Positions 53,656 to 64,000 of a stretch of 64,000 nucleotides of DNA are shown one piece after another; positions within the stretch are counted from its first letter, which is position 1; each line of letters opens with the position of its first letter. The notes under the pieces were generated by a model. It was not told the origin of the DNA. It saw only the letters and a list, made by a program, of their open reading frames with translations, and ran no database searches. The stretch comes from Moniliella sp. 'wahieum'. Its lineage: Eukaryota; Basidiomycota; Moniliellomycetes; Moniliellales; Moniliellaceae. The DNA lies in the NCBI GenBank assembly GCA_003971905.1, contig RSEE01000008.1, forward strand, positions 62,001 through 126,000. Reading direction: 5' to 3'. Position numbers and translations under genes: made by a program.

Positions 53656-56070
53656 CTAACGCGAAGTGTGGTGCGCAGACAAGGCGTTGTTCGCATGCGA
53701 CAGCTCAGCATGCGATGGCCCCATCGAGTCGCGCATGTTGGCCGCAGCAGCCCGAGCTGCCAAAGCAGCCGCGGCGCCCGGGGTAGAGGCACCACTCATC
53801 GTACCGCGGCGAGAGTAAGCCGGCTTGACGGCAATAGGGAAGCGGAACCGTTCCTCGTCCTCGTCCTCCGCTTCAGGTTGGCCAATGCTGCGCCAGAACT
53901 GGCTATGGCCCGACTCGCTTCGCGATAACGGCACCCCCTCCTCTCCACCGTTCCAGCCCATTTGGCCCAGCGAGTCGGTGAGCGTACCAAAGTCCCCTGG
54001 CGTGCGCAGCCCCGAGAACCGGGGCGAGCTGGGGACGCTCAACACCCCGTACCGCTCCAGCGAGTCCATCTCTGACCCCTCCTGTGCGCCCAGCTGGAAG
54101 AAAGGGTCGTCGTCATCGTCAAAGCTGTCTGGGTACGCGCGACGGAGAGCGAGTTGGCGTGCCTTGGCGTACTCCAGCCCCAACTTTTTCCAGTCGAGCA
54201 ATTCAGACAGACGCTCGGTGCGGTTGCGCTGGTTGATACGCTGGCGCCGAGTTTTGGTCACAAACGATGCCATCTTGTCCGTCAACATCTCCACCGATTC
54301 CTCCACACTCTTCTGGCGCCGATCCACAATGTAAATCCCATAATCCTCTGCATCCTCAATCATATCCTCCATAAAACACCCAAAGCCCGAAAGGTTGCTG
54401 GTGATGCTTGGGATCCCGAGCACAGCACACTCGGCCGGCGTGTACCCCCATGGTTCGTAGTACGAGGGGAATACACCCAGGTGGCATCCTCGGACAAAGT
54501 CCTCATAGTCCATCCCCAAGATGGGGTTGTTGGCATTGAGGAACTCGGGATGAAATATAACCTTCACCCGGTCCTCCGGTCGATTGAAGAGGTGTACGCG
54601 GCGAATCTGGCTTAGGATCGGGTCCTTGGCATCATCCACCATATTGTGGGTGACAACGGGGGGAACGTCGTGCGGCGCATGGCAAACAGACGCCGCTTGA
54701 GCGCAATCTTGTCCTTGTCATCCAACAAGGATTCCGGATCAATCTGCTCCAAGTTGGCCGACGCTGAGCCGGCAGAACGTGCAGTGCGCTCAAGCAACCG
54801 TTGTCCGATCCGTGTGCTAATCTGATCCACCGTCTCTTTGAGTGCCTTGGTCACCGCCTGACCTTTTAGCGCTTCGGTCGTATAGCTTGTGGTGGCCGCC
54901 GGCATAATAATAAACGCCACCACCGTCGTTTTGGACCCCGACGCTTTCAGTCGCCCATTGAGGCGAGCCAGCGACTCGATAAACATGTCCACACCCTTGT
55001 TCCGGAACTCGTACCGCCCCGCCGTGAACATGAGAATTGTGTTGTCCAGATCAAAGTCATAGTGGCCGTAAAAGTGGCCGCGAACAAACTCGTTGATCTT
55101 GGCTTTAGAAAGGGCATGCAAGTTTTGGAACTCGTGCATGGCCGAGTACTTTACCACATTGAGGCCGTTGGGCGTCACGCCATCTGGACGGCGCTTGAGG
55201 AGGTGCTCGGCTTCGTACGCCGTAATGTCACTGACAGTGGTAAATACATCGGCGCAGTGGGCCGCGCCGCGCTCGATGCAGTACCGATGGTAGATCCCCC
55301 GCTTGCCGGCTTCGGCATCCACATCAAAGTACTGCAAGTTGTTGTAAAAGTCTTCCGAGCCCGCACACAGATACCGACCGAGCAGCGTGGCGTGGGTAGT
55401 AAAGATAGTTGTCACGTCCAGCCTGCGCTTGCGGATGAGGGGGATGGCGAGGCCGGCCTGCCACTCGTGGAACTGGGCAATGATCGCATGTTGACGTTCG
55501 TGGAAGGCAAACTCGCCCAAGAACCAGGCGACAAGGTACCCCAAAAGCACCGTGTCGTTCGTCTCCTGGTCGTGCTGCGGCGTGGGAATCTGTGCCACGT
55601 GCCACAAATCTTGCTTCCACTCGTCCATCCTGTACGCGACCGAGGCCAGATCAAACAAGAGCACATGGGGGGTGCGATCAATCAGCCAGCGACCATACAG
55701 TAGTCGCACCCCGCGCTCCCGCATCGAGGCAATAGTCGCCTTCATGGCCGCATTGCTCGGCTCGGCTTCCTCCACCTCCATCGACGCACTCTTGTAGGAA
55801 AGGGGACCGAGCAAAGTGTATCGCCCCCCATTGTACTCTTGCTCCGTGATGGGCGCCTTGGTCTTGATAACGGTGTAGATGCCACCGACTGGGATGGGGG
55901 CGTAGGAACGTGCGGCCCAAGGCCACATTCAGGTCAGTCTGGCGAACACTCAGGATCACGGACGGGGGCAGGGGAGAAGGAACATAGGAACATACCCTTG
56001 TTGGCCACTTCCCAGGCGCACTCAAAGAGATGGGGGCGTGGACGTCCCGAGTAGGGCTGGACAAAGCCAT
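53656..56070 (-). CDS. GSY: Glycogen synthase (GT3)
   Basis: Extends glycogen from UDP-glucose in the cytosol. Start at ATG 56070 ([10 protein letters not shown]); one missing C in the run 56032-56036 connects it to [13 protein letters not shown] 107-nt intron (55889-55995, GTATGT...CCCAG) restores VANKVGGIYTV, the UDP-glucose-binding start of the family. The next exon is open through [46 protein letters not shown] and [20 protein letters not shown]. One missing base in the run 54658-54663 then joins TTFPP to [10 protein letters not shown], and the C-lobe follows with [20 protein letters not shown] and SGFGCFMED. The C-tail ([15 protein letters not shown]) is Ser/Pro-rich, like the phosphoregulated tail of fungal enzymes. 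Length of about 760 residues is normal. Confidence 0.95.
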
Positions 56071-57761
56071 GGACGCGAGCTACGTGCGAATGGAGGGTGG
56101 GAGACGGGGCAAATGATACGGATGCGTCGGAGAGTAAGTGGGGCACTGTGCGGCGGCGACCGACTGTGGACGTCGACTCTAGCTCCAGCACAGGTGCGGC
56201 CGGAGGGCGGAGCGGGCAGATAGATGGGGGGGGAAGGGCAGCGAGCCGGCCGGGCGGACTGGCAGACAGTGGGAGGCAGCCGCAGACAGACGCTCCTAAT
56301 CGGGCTGGGCCGGAGCGTGCCGGAGCAGGCTGCCCAGCACATGACATGATGTGTCACAGACGCCCGCCAGACGACGCAGGGAGCTCGTCGCGTTCATCAG
56401 CATGTCGGTGATGGATGATGTCGATGATGTCGATAACGCCGTATCTCGTATCGCTTCTGCATTCTGCAAATAGATTGACTATGATGTCATACATGCATGA
56501 TGCATGATGCATGATGGGTACCGCCAGGTGCTGCCGCCTGCTGCCGTTGTCTACACCGGACGCGTGACGGCTGACTGGATGGAGTGCTGAGAGGTGGCTA
56601 GATATCCAGGGATTGCCGAGTGCTGGGCGATATGGATACGACCCAGCAGCTCCTACATGCAGTGCGCCGCCCAGGTGATCTGTGCTCCCGAGTCTCCTCC
56701 AGCGGAGGCCAGAATGTGGCCCGCGCACATGCGAGTTGCCACACCAGTGCGTATATGTCGAGCGACTTGGGACTACTGTTACATGTTATAATAGAGTGAC
56801 TAGTGACTCGAGCCACAGCGTGTCACAGCTGTCCTCCGTGCCCCTCCCGCCTCTCCCGCCGTGACGCGTGACGCTGGTTCGCAAGCAGCAGTGAGGAGTG
56901 TTATAGGGGGTGGTCGGTGGGAGGAGCGCAACTGCGCCTATAAGGGGTGTTAGGTCGATGTGGTGGAGATGAAGCCCTGAGGGATCACTCTGAGGCCTAT
57001 GGCCGTGAAGAGCATGGAGTGAAAGAGGTGGATCTCGCTACTAGAGGGTGTGTGTTCATTGTGAGCCACAGAGAATGAAAGGATAACTTCATGCCCCCCC
57101 CCCCCCCCGCCCCTATGAATACGATCGGCATCCAAAGAGCAAGGTTGAACGTTGATGTCCCTCCTAATAAACTGCTTTCAGTTCCCCATGGGCGGTCATA
57201 TGTTTATTGCGTCCCGAAAGGTGGCCTCCGATAGAAGCGGAACACCTTTGGACCGCCCGGCGAAGGAGCCGCCGCTACGACTGGAGCAAGCCAATGCGGC
57301 GAGAAAGCCAAGTGCCAACAGAGGCGCACCCACCAACCTCTTCTCCGGACGAACAGCACACACCTTGGAGAGAGACTGCTATAGTGGCAAATAGCCGAGG
57401 CGGGCTTGGTTTCGGATGGATGAGCATTATCAACCCCATCCCTCTAGAAATACGCATGTTTTCTTGGCAGTCAGGTCACGTAGTATTCTCTCAGCTGTAC
57501 TCTTAGAGCGTTCTTGGTTCGCTTCTAGCTACCCGGAACACTCATGCGAGGACTTCCCGTGATCGACTTAGTGAGAGTACCATAGCGGTCCCATATATAC
57601 TCACACTTGTGCTGCTGGCGACCTACGGTGTTACATCCAAGGGAATGAGGGCGAAATGACATCTATTCACGACGTTCACACACGATTCGCGAACGTGCTA
57701 ACGCAGACCAGTTTATCTGTACGAGATCCCTGGGAGGAGCTCCTCGGCGTCGGTAGAGCGT
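56071..57761. other. Intergenic region, no supported gene
   Basis: Contains a GCATGAT heptamer array at 56495-56515, ACGCGT-containing motifs near 56862, a long poly-C run near 57092-57108 and a TATA-like CATATATAC near 57591. Confidence 0.5.
56495..56515. repeat. Heptamer tandem array (GCATGAT)3
   Basis: Three exact units in 7-bp phase. Confidence 0.9.
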
Positions 57762-59324
57762 TCAGATTTCATCGGCGTTTAGCTTCGGGAGCAGGAGCGA
57801 CCAATGCGGATACGAGCTCACCGCACTGTCTCCAATCCCCAGATTCCTCAGCAACACGTTCACGTACGAGGCGGCTTGGGGGGGTGGGTGTGCCCGCCAC
57901 CTCACAAGGTCGGCCTCCACCCGCTCCCAATTGACTTTGACTTCCCCCTGGGTCGTGCGGTTGTCCTTTGTGAAAACGCCACAGCGCACCATGGCCAAAT
58001 GGACAAGCACAAACTTTTCCACGGCGCATACCGGAAATTTGGGCCGGGGCCCGATGCGCATAGCCAACTTGTTCCAAGTATCGTCAAGGTAGTAGCTTAG
58101 TCCTAACAATAAGGTCATGTTCGACTTGTCGGATGAGGACTTATTCGATTGTGGTACTGCACGGGGGTCATAGGAGAGGTTAGCCGCGATCCTGGGCATT
58201 GTGGGAGATGAGGCGCACTCGATTCAGTAGATCATGCCGAAGAGTGTTCCAATGGGGGGTCAGGACCTTCTTGAGCTCAAGGAGAAAGTCGTTCAAAGGT
58301 CCCTTCTGGTTGAGGTCAAGAGGGATGCGTAGGAGCTGCCGATCCTCAGCACGCAGTAGGAAGCGCCGCACACGAGACCACAGGTAGGTATTGTTGGTAA
58401 TGGACACACCCGGGGCACACCACACCGCGATCGCGAGGGCAGAAACCCACGGCTTCAGGGATCGACGTTAGTCAGATAGCCAACAAGGAATCCGAAGAGG
58501 CCAACATACCTTGTTCACGTCCAAGAATGACCGGTAACGCTGCGGGGTCTTCATGGAAGCTGATATCAACTCCCGATGATTGGTCTCCATGCGATCTACC
58601 GCATAAAGCATCAAGCGCCTGACGTAGTCGACAGCCTCCACAACCATCCCGACCGTCGCAGGTTCGTCTAAATCTTGTTCGTCGAGCAAGCCCTCGTCGA
58701 GCATTGGGGGGAGGTCTGGAACTGCTTCTCCCCACGGGAACCGCTGGTGCGTTGCTCCGGGCGATGTGTCGTCCCCGTCCCGGATATAGTCGGCCACTCG
58801 AAACTGCGGCCCAGGATTGCCCGTCACGGTACCCAATGGCAAGTTCTCGGGAGTGTCTTGGTTGCGACGGTCTTGCTCCACACGCTCATCCGGAGCGCCG
58901 CGTGGGCCGTCCTGCGCTGGCAGGCCGCCGGCGTCACGGCCGCGGACACTTTGCGACGGAGCACTGGACACGCTGGGCTGCGCTGGGCTTGGCTTGGCCT
59001 CGGCCATGGTCGTGTTGTCTGCACTCGAGGGTGCTTCGGGTGGCCGGAGGTTGCTCGTACTCTGCGCCACCTCATCCAGGCGTGACAGAGCTCAATATCG
59101 CGATGTAACACGTTACTGATGTGCTTGCCTGCCCTCGCATGCTTGATCGCGTTCCCCTGGTGCATCGGTCGAACTGTGCAAGCTAGGCACTGGTACCACA
59201 TTGTTCCCCTCAGCTTCATTGGGTGCCAGACCGCGGTAAAAGGCACCTCAGATGCCCTCGTCCTCTCGTGCACACGCGCGAGCTGTTGCCATCCGTTGGC
59301 GTCCGAGAGTCGACGTAGAGGCAT
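57762..59324 (-). CDS. Unrecognised protein with N-terminal C2H2-like zinc finger
   Basis: From ATG 59324 (MPLRRLSDANGW) the first part contains WYQCLACTVRPMHQGN...KHARAGKH, a C-X2-C-X12-H-X5-H arrangement typical of a C2H2 finger. A missing base near 59075 connects CHAW to EVAQSTSNLRPPEAP, followed by a Ser/Pro/Asp-rich linker and a helical block (VVEAVDYVRRLMLYAVDRME). A 57-nt intron (58453-58509, GTATGT...GAAG, with CTGACTAAC branch) joins FLDVNK to PWVSALAIAVW. The last part has LWSRVRRFLLRAEDRQ, LNDFLLELKKVLTPHWNTLR, one indel near 58195, and LSYYLDDTWNKLAMRIG to a stop at 57762. It looks like a DNA- or RNA-binding regulator, possibly lineage-specific; I know no family with this tail. 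Confidence 0.6.
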
Positions 59325-60308
59325 GGCGGTGGTGACTTTTATATTAGTCACTGGGGATGGGTTAATTGTGGTGGTGGTGGTGGTGGTGGCGGGATAAGCT
59401 CTAAGCCAGCCAACGATACTATTCTTACAGAGACAGCAAACAGCCAGGCGCCAACGGCCCTGGCTGTCAGTAGCCCCTGGATACAGGGAGGGACAAGGAA
59501 ACAAAGGCAGTAAAAGGGAAAGAACACGAGCGATCCTATAGACCTGTTCAACGTTCACGGGGGAGCGATGGTCCTTGGTCGATGGCCCCTGGTCCAAACG
59601 CACGAACCACCCTGTGGCTCGTCATCGCGTCACGCGTCATAGGCCATCTCTATAGTCATATCATTTACAGGGCATAAGACTGGGGCAAAAATGCTGCGCC
59701 CAAACCGATCTGCGCATCAGGCCTTGGTTGTTGGTGCCAAATCCGCTTTTGGAAACCACAGGGGAACTGTTACCGTAGATCAGGACCCTCTGGGGCCCGC
59801 CATTGAGATTTCTTCCTTCCCCGGTGGGGTTGCCTTGCCTGTGTCCCATTTTCCATATGCAATCCAGCCTCTACTGCGCAGGCGAGCCCAGGGGACACGG
59901 CCTGGACGGATGGTTACCTGATGGTGGCGGTGGCGTAGTAAAAAACGAGTGAGCTGGCACCTGCCGATAAGGCGTCGGTGTGGGAGAGTCGAGGGTGAAG
60001 AAACGTTGTGGAGCGCTGCAACTTGAAACTTGGAGCAGGCCGAAGAAACGCGTCGCGTGCAATCCATCGACGCTGGCGCCGTGCCGGAGGCTTGACGCGT
60101 GAACGCGTGAACGTTGAACGTTCAACTCTCCGCAGTACGTCGACCCGCCTAGGGTTACCCGTCGACGCGCGCCACACTGGCGCCGTGCCGCCTGCTCGAG
60201 GCGCCATGCGGGGGCGGGCGATGGCCAACGCATTCGCCACCCTCGCCTCCCACGCGCCCTCGCCGCCCTCGCCCACTACCATCGTCCTCTGTCCCCTCCC
60301 GCGCGGCC
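59325..60308. other. Divergent intergenic region upstream of Smc5
   Basis: About 1 kb without a supported gene. Contains two ACGCGT sites (60094-60110) and TTGAACGTTCAA at 60114-60125. Confidence 0.5.
60093..60125. promoter_or_regulatory. ACGCGT pair plus TTGAACGTTCAA palindrome upstream of Smc5
   Basis: Two MluI-box-like ACGCGT motifs 10 bp apart, directly followed by the palindrome, about 185-215 bp upstream of the Smc5 ATG. ACGCGT is the known Mbp1/MBF site of G1/S genes in yeasts; use here is inferred, and ACGCGT also occurs in repeats elsewhere in the window. Confidence 0.4.
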
Positions 60309-63300
60309 ATGTCTGCTGTCCGCCGCCAGGCACCCGTCGGCAGCGACCCATCTGCCCCCCGCAGCAAGCGCAAACGCCTCGCCACCGCTGCATCCGTCCC
60401 TGCCTCTCCCCCCCCCGGCAATGCGACACAGGAGGAGGAAGACGAAGACGAGGAGCACGACGGAGAGCAGAAGAAGAAGAGAAGACACAAGGGGACGAGT
60501 GGGACGAGTGGGACGATAACGATGACGAAAACGACGCTATCCCTCACTACGAAGAAGAGGACTTGGACGAGAATGGTGGGCCGAGCAGCGCGAAGCCAGT
60601 GCCGACGCGCAGAGAGCGTGATCCTGTGGATGAGTATGTTCCCTCCCTCCCCCCCTTCGCCCACCTTTGCCCTCCCGCCCTCGTGGCCAAGGCTTCGAGG
60701 TTCCCAGGCTGACATAGTCTGCGCAGGTACTTGCCCGGCTCGATTGTGCGGGTGAAGCTGCAGCATTTCGTCACGTACGATCATGTCGAGTTCCGCCCCG
60801 GTCCTTATCTCAACATGATCATCGGCCCCAATGGCACAGGCAAGAGTACCATCTCGTGTGCCATTGCGCTCTGTCTGGGATACAAGCCCTCGCTGCTGGG
60901 CCGTGCTACCGACGTGTCGTCCTTTGTCAAACAAGGCTACGAACAAGGCTACGCCGAGATCGAACTCAAGGGTCTGCCCGGCGAACGGAACGCGGTGGTG
61001 CGCCGCTACCTCTCCACAGGTAAACTGAGCGCCAGCAAGACCTTTTACCTCAACGGAAAGGCCGTGCCGGGCAAGACGATTGCTGAGTTGATGCACAGCC
61101 TCCACATTCAGATTGATAATCTCTGTTCCTTCCTTCCTCAGGACAAGGTGACCGAGTTTGCGCGCATGACACCGGCCAAGCTCTTGCTTGAGACAGAAAA
61201 GGCATCTACCGAAGGGGATGCGCTGGTGGTGCGTCATGGCCGACTGATTGAGCACTCGAAAAGCTTGCGTGCCCTTTTGGGCGACTTGCGGCGTGAGAAG
61301 GAAGAGTTGGCAGCGGTCATGGCCCAGACCAACCGACTGCAAGGCGATGCGGATCGGCACGAGCGCCGTCGTGCGTTGGAGCAGCGCGTCAAGGTGTTGC
61401 AGACTGCTCGGCGTTTTGCCCGCTTTGGCGAGGCCCAGCGCTTGTACAAGGCCGCAGACAAGCGCAAAAAAGCATCATGGCGCGCGTGCAGAAGTGGGAT
61501 GCACAGAGTCGGCCATTTCAGAATCTAGCGGAAACGGCCAAGGAGAAAGTGCAGAAGGCTACTCACCGCGTCACTGTGGCCGATGATGAGCGTAGCAAGG
61601 CGCTGAACACGATCCGCAAGCTTCAAGAAGAATATGACAATGCCGATGCGTCTCGGGAAAAGATGGAGATGGAATTGGAAAGTTTGGCGGACTCGGAGCG
61701 TCGTCGGTTGGAACGCATCGAGCAATTGAAGCTGACAATTGAAGAGCTCGAAGCCCGTACTGCCACCCCCACCTCCCGATGTCGATATGTCCCACATCAA
61801 TGCGGAGCGACAGCGGATTGACCAAGCTGTTGCGTCGCAGCGCCGGGACGAGTCGGATATCCAAGCGGAGATGGGCACGGTGCAGGTTGCCGACCGAAGG
61901 AACAAACAGGCCCAAGAGTATACCCAGAGTGCGATGGCCAAATTGAAAGACCAGGCTAACGTCAAGCTTGCTCATTTGCGCAATTCGGATGAGAACACGT
62001 ACAAGGCCCTTCTCTGGCTCCGGGAGCACGCACATGAGTTTGAGGGAAAAATCTACCCGCCAGTGATGATGGAAGTGGAGCTCAAACCTAACTACCGCCA
62101 CTTGGCCGACGCGGTCGAAATGCCAATCCGTTGGGCGACGCTCAAGACGTTTGTATGCGAACATCGGGCGGACTATGACAAACTTTCTGCCAAGCTCAAT
62201 GACGAGATGGGCTTGCGGGTGAACGTGGCTGAGATTGAAGGAGTCACAACAGAGGAAGTGCAGAGTAAAATGCCGCTCTCGCTTGCTGAGTTGCACAAAC
62301 TGGGATTTGATGGCTATGTGGTGGATTTCCTCTGTGGCCCCCAAACCGTCCTCAACTTTCTCTGCATGGCCGACAATTTGCACCAGATCCCGCTCGCCGA
62401 GCACGAAGGTACGTTCGACCGTGCCCGAACCGAACAACTCTTCACTCGTTTCATTGCCGGCGACACGCTGCAGAACATTAATCGCAGTCAATACGTTGGG
62501 CGTAACGGGCAGCGCATGGTACAGGTCTCGACACGCATTGTTTCGCCTGCACGCAACTTGGTGCACAGCATAGACACCGATTCCATCGAGCGACATGAGC
62601 GGGAGTTGGCGCAGCATCGCGAACAAGAGCAAGTGCTCCGTCAGCGCTGGGAAGAGTTACAGGCCAAGCACGAGACCATCCGAACCACTCTCCAATCGCT
62701 TAAAGTCGAACGCGAGGCAATCAACCAACAGCGCCACAAGCCGTCGAAGCCAAGCGAGCGTACGAGCAGGCAGTGATGGAACTCCAGAGCAAACGGTCCC
62801 AATTGCATCGCGAAACCCATGCGCCATCCCTCGAAGGCCAACGGGACAAACTTCGTGCCAAAGTGCAAACCTTTACCGATCGAATGGCAAGCTTGGCCGA
62901 AGACATCTCCTTCCGTCTGACTGTGCTGTTTAACATGATGCAAAATTCGACCGAGATGCGCTTGGCCAAGATACAGGCCCAAGCTGATGCCGAGCACTTT
63001 GCCACCATTGTTGCTGAGATTACCGAGGAGGCCCAATCGCTCATGGTGGAAATTTCCGAAGTACGAGCGGATATCAAAGCGGCCAAAAACGCTTCGAGGC
63101 GCCTGCTCGAAGAAGCACAACGGGAAATGGCAGAGTTGCCCGCCGAGTTGCAGGAACAACTCAAGTTGCTTCATGACGAAGGCTTGCCCTCGGTCGATGA
63201 GCTCACGGCCCAAATCACCGAAGCACGGATCGACCTGGAAAGTGCCCCGAGCGTGTCGGCCGACGTGTTGCGGCGGTACCAAGAAAAGCTGGCGCAACAA

Positions 63301-63938
63301 GAAGAGTTGCAAGCCAAGGTGGCTGCGCACGATGCGGATCGAGCCAGGTTGCAAAAGAAGGTGGACAAGTACCGTGCTGCGTGGGAGCCAGCGCTGGAAG
63401 CGCTGATTGAACGTGTCAACGATCGGTTTGCCGACGCGTTTGATCAGTTCCAATGTACGGGCGAAGTACGCCTGGCCAAGCCGCAGCCGCCGGGCGGGAC
63501 TGGGCCCGAAGCTGAACGCGCAGCAGAAGATGCTGCGTTGGCATTTGAGGATTACACGGTGGAAATTCGTGTCAAGTTCCGACAAGAAGAAGAGTTGCAG
63601 TTGCTCACTGCCGAGCGTCAGAGTGGAGGCGAACGTTCCTTGTCGACCATCTTGTACCTCATGAGTCTTACCGAACTCTCTGCCGCTCCCTTTAGCTTGG
63701 TGGACGAGATCAACCAGGGTATGGACCAACGTGCCGAACGCTTGGTCCACGATCATATGGTCCGTACCACTTGTCGTCAAGCTGCCGGACAGTACTTTCT
63801 CATCACGCCCAAGCTCCTTACGGGCTACGGTACGACGAGAAGATGCGCTTGTTGATCATCAATGCTGGGGACTATGTGCCGGAACGGTTTTCGTTCAAGG
63901 ATTATGCCACGCCCGCCCGAGCGACGATTACGGCGTGA
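60309..63938 (+). CDS. SMC5: Smc5, structural maintenance of chromosomes protein 5
   Basis: ATPase of the Smc5/6 complex for DNA repair and chromosome segregation. From ATG 60309: a basic/acidic N-terminal tail (KRKR, then EEEDEDEE), an intron (60634-60726, GTATGT...GCAG), then LPGSIVRVKLQHFVTYDHVEF and the Walker A motif GPNGTGKST (about 60824-60850). Coiled coil follows, with hinge region around VEMPIRWATLKTFVCEH, second coil, and the C-lobe with QSGGERSLSTILYLM and VDEINQGMDQRAER (Walker B region), ending MRLLIINAG to a stop at 63938. Five single-base indels break the frame: G-run 60491-60494, A-run 61466-61471, C-run 61766-61770, near 62747 and G-run 63822-63824. All motifs are intact once frames are joined. 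Long minus-strand frames here are shadows. Confidence 0.95.
60727..60850 (+). other. Smc5 head domain start and Walker A
   Basis: First residues after the intron, containing FVTYDHVEFRPGPYLNMIIG and then the Walker A loop. They are in one frame with the coiled coil to 61470, which supports the intron placement. Confidence 0.85.
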
Positions 63939-64000
63939 TCCGAGTGGCGGCCCTGGGGGCCAGATTGGAACAGATCCCATTTTTGTACCAAGTGACGGGG

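Noticed and set aside
55062..55703. 213-residue + strand open frame
   Set aside because: Antisense to glycogen synthase.
60155..61360. 401-residue minus-strand open frame over the Smc5 start
   Set aside because: It is antisense to the conserved Smc5 head domain and has no motif of its own.
61571..63780. Two long minus-strand open frames (353 and 379 residues)
   Set aside because: Both are shadows of the Smc5 coiled coil and head, a usual effect of GC-rich codon use.

Overview
This window looks like nuclear DNA of a filamentous or yeast-like fungus, most likely a basidiomycete (Ustilaginomycotina would fit, but this is a guess from gene content and GC-rich codon use). Evidence: short 57-140 nt introns with GTACGT/GTATGT/GTAAGC donors and CTNAC-like branch sites, intron-containing tRNAs, and fungal proteins including Opi1, the Csc1 channel family, a YAT-type amino acid permease, sedolisin and glycogen synthase. 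There is no operon, phage, CRISPR or viral signal.

Layout. 1-9.7 kb is gene-poor: a decayed kinase-like gene (2829-4360), a tRNA-Val, an unrecognised spliced membrane-protein gene (about 6430-7452, minus) and two copies of a 0.8-0.9 kb dispersed element (5127-5949, 7973-8876). 9.7-11.6 kb: sedolisin protease (minus). 13.1 kb: second tRNA-Val. 14.5-19.7 kb: divergent Opi1-like regulator (minus) and Loa1/Vps66-like lysophospholipid acyltransferase (plus). 19.7-22.8 kb: repeat-rich non-coding DNA. 22.8-25.7 kb: GATA zinc-finger factor. 26.7-28.4 kb: aldehyde dehydrogenase (minus). 30.0-31.7 kb: Shq1 (plus). 31.8-32.8 kb: Mcr1-type cytochrome b5 reductase (minus). 33.6-35.7 kb: amino acid permease (minus). 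37.9-38.9 kb: hexose-6-phosphate mutarotase-like protein (minus). 39.8 kb: third tRNA-Val. 41.2-42.3 kb: second kinase-like paralogue. 42.6-46.2 kb: Csc1/DUF221 channel (minus). 47.0-48.7 kb: unrecognised gene (minus). 49.4-50.6 kb: DEDDy exonuclease. 51.5-53.4 kb: Ubp6/USP14 deubiquitinase. 53.7-56.1 kb: glycogen synthase (minus). 57.8-59.3 kb: unrecognised C2H2-like zinc-finger gene (minus). 60.3-63.9 kb: Smc5.

The genes are ordinary, independently transcribed housekeeping or metabolic genes. The only functional pairing I would argue for is Opi1 (phospholipid gene repressor) next to a phospholipid acyltransferase.

Two whole-window patterns stand out. First, nearly every conserved gene carries single-base frameshifts, mostly at mononucleotide runs; because essential genes such as Smc5 are hit repeatedly, I read these as residual long-read assembly errors, and coordinates below span the whole inferred gene across them. 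Second, the intergenic DNA is full of short tandem arrays whose sequences differ but whose period is 7 bp, plus a recurrent perfect 12-bp palindrome upstream of several genes. The most unusual protein features are a pair of kinase-like paralogues that appear to have lost the catalytic Asp by different substitutions, and an octapeptide minisatellite inside the catalytic domain of Ubp6.
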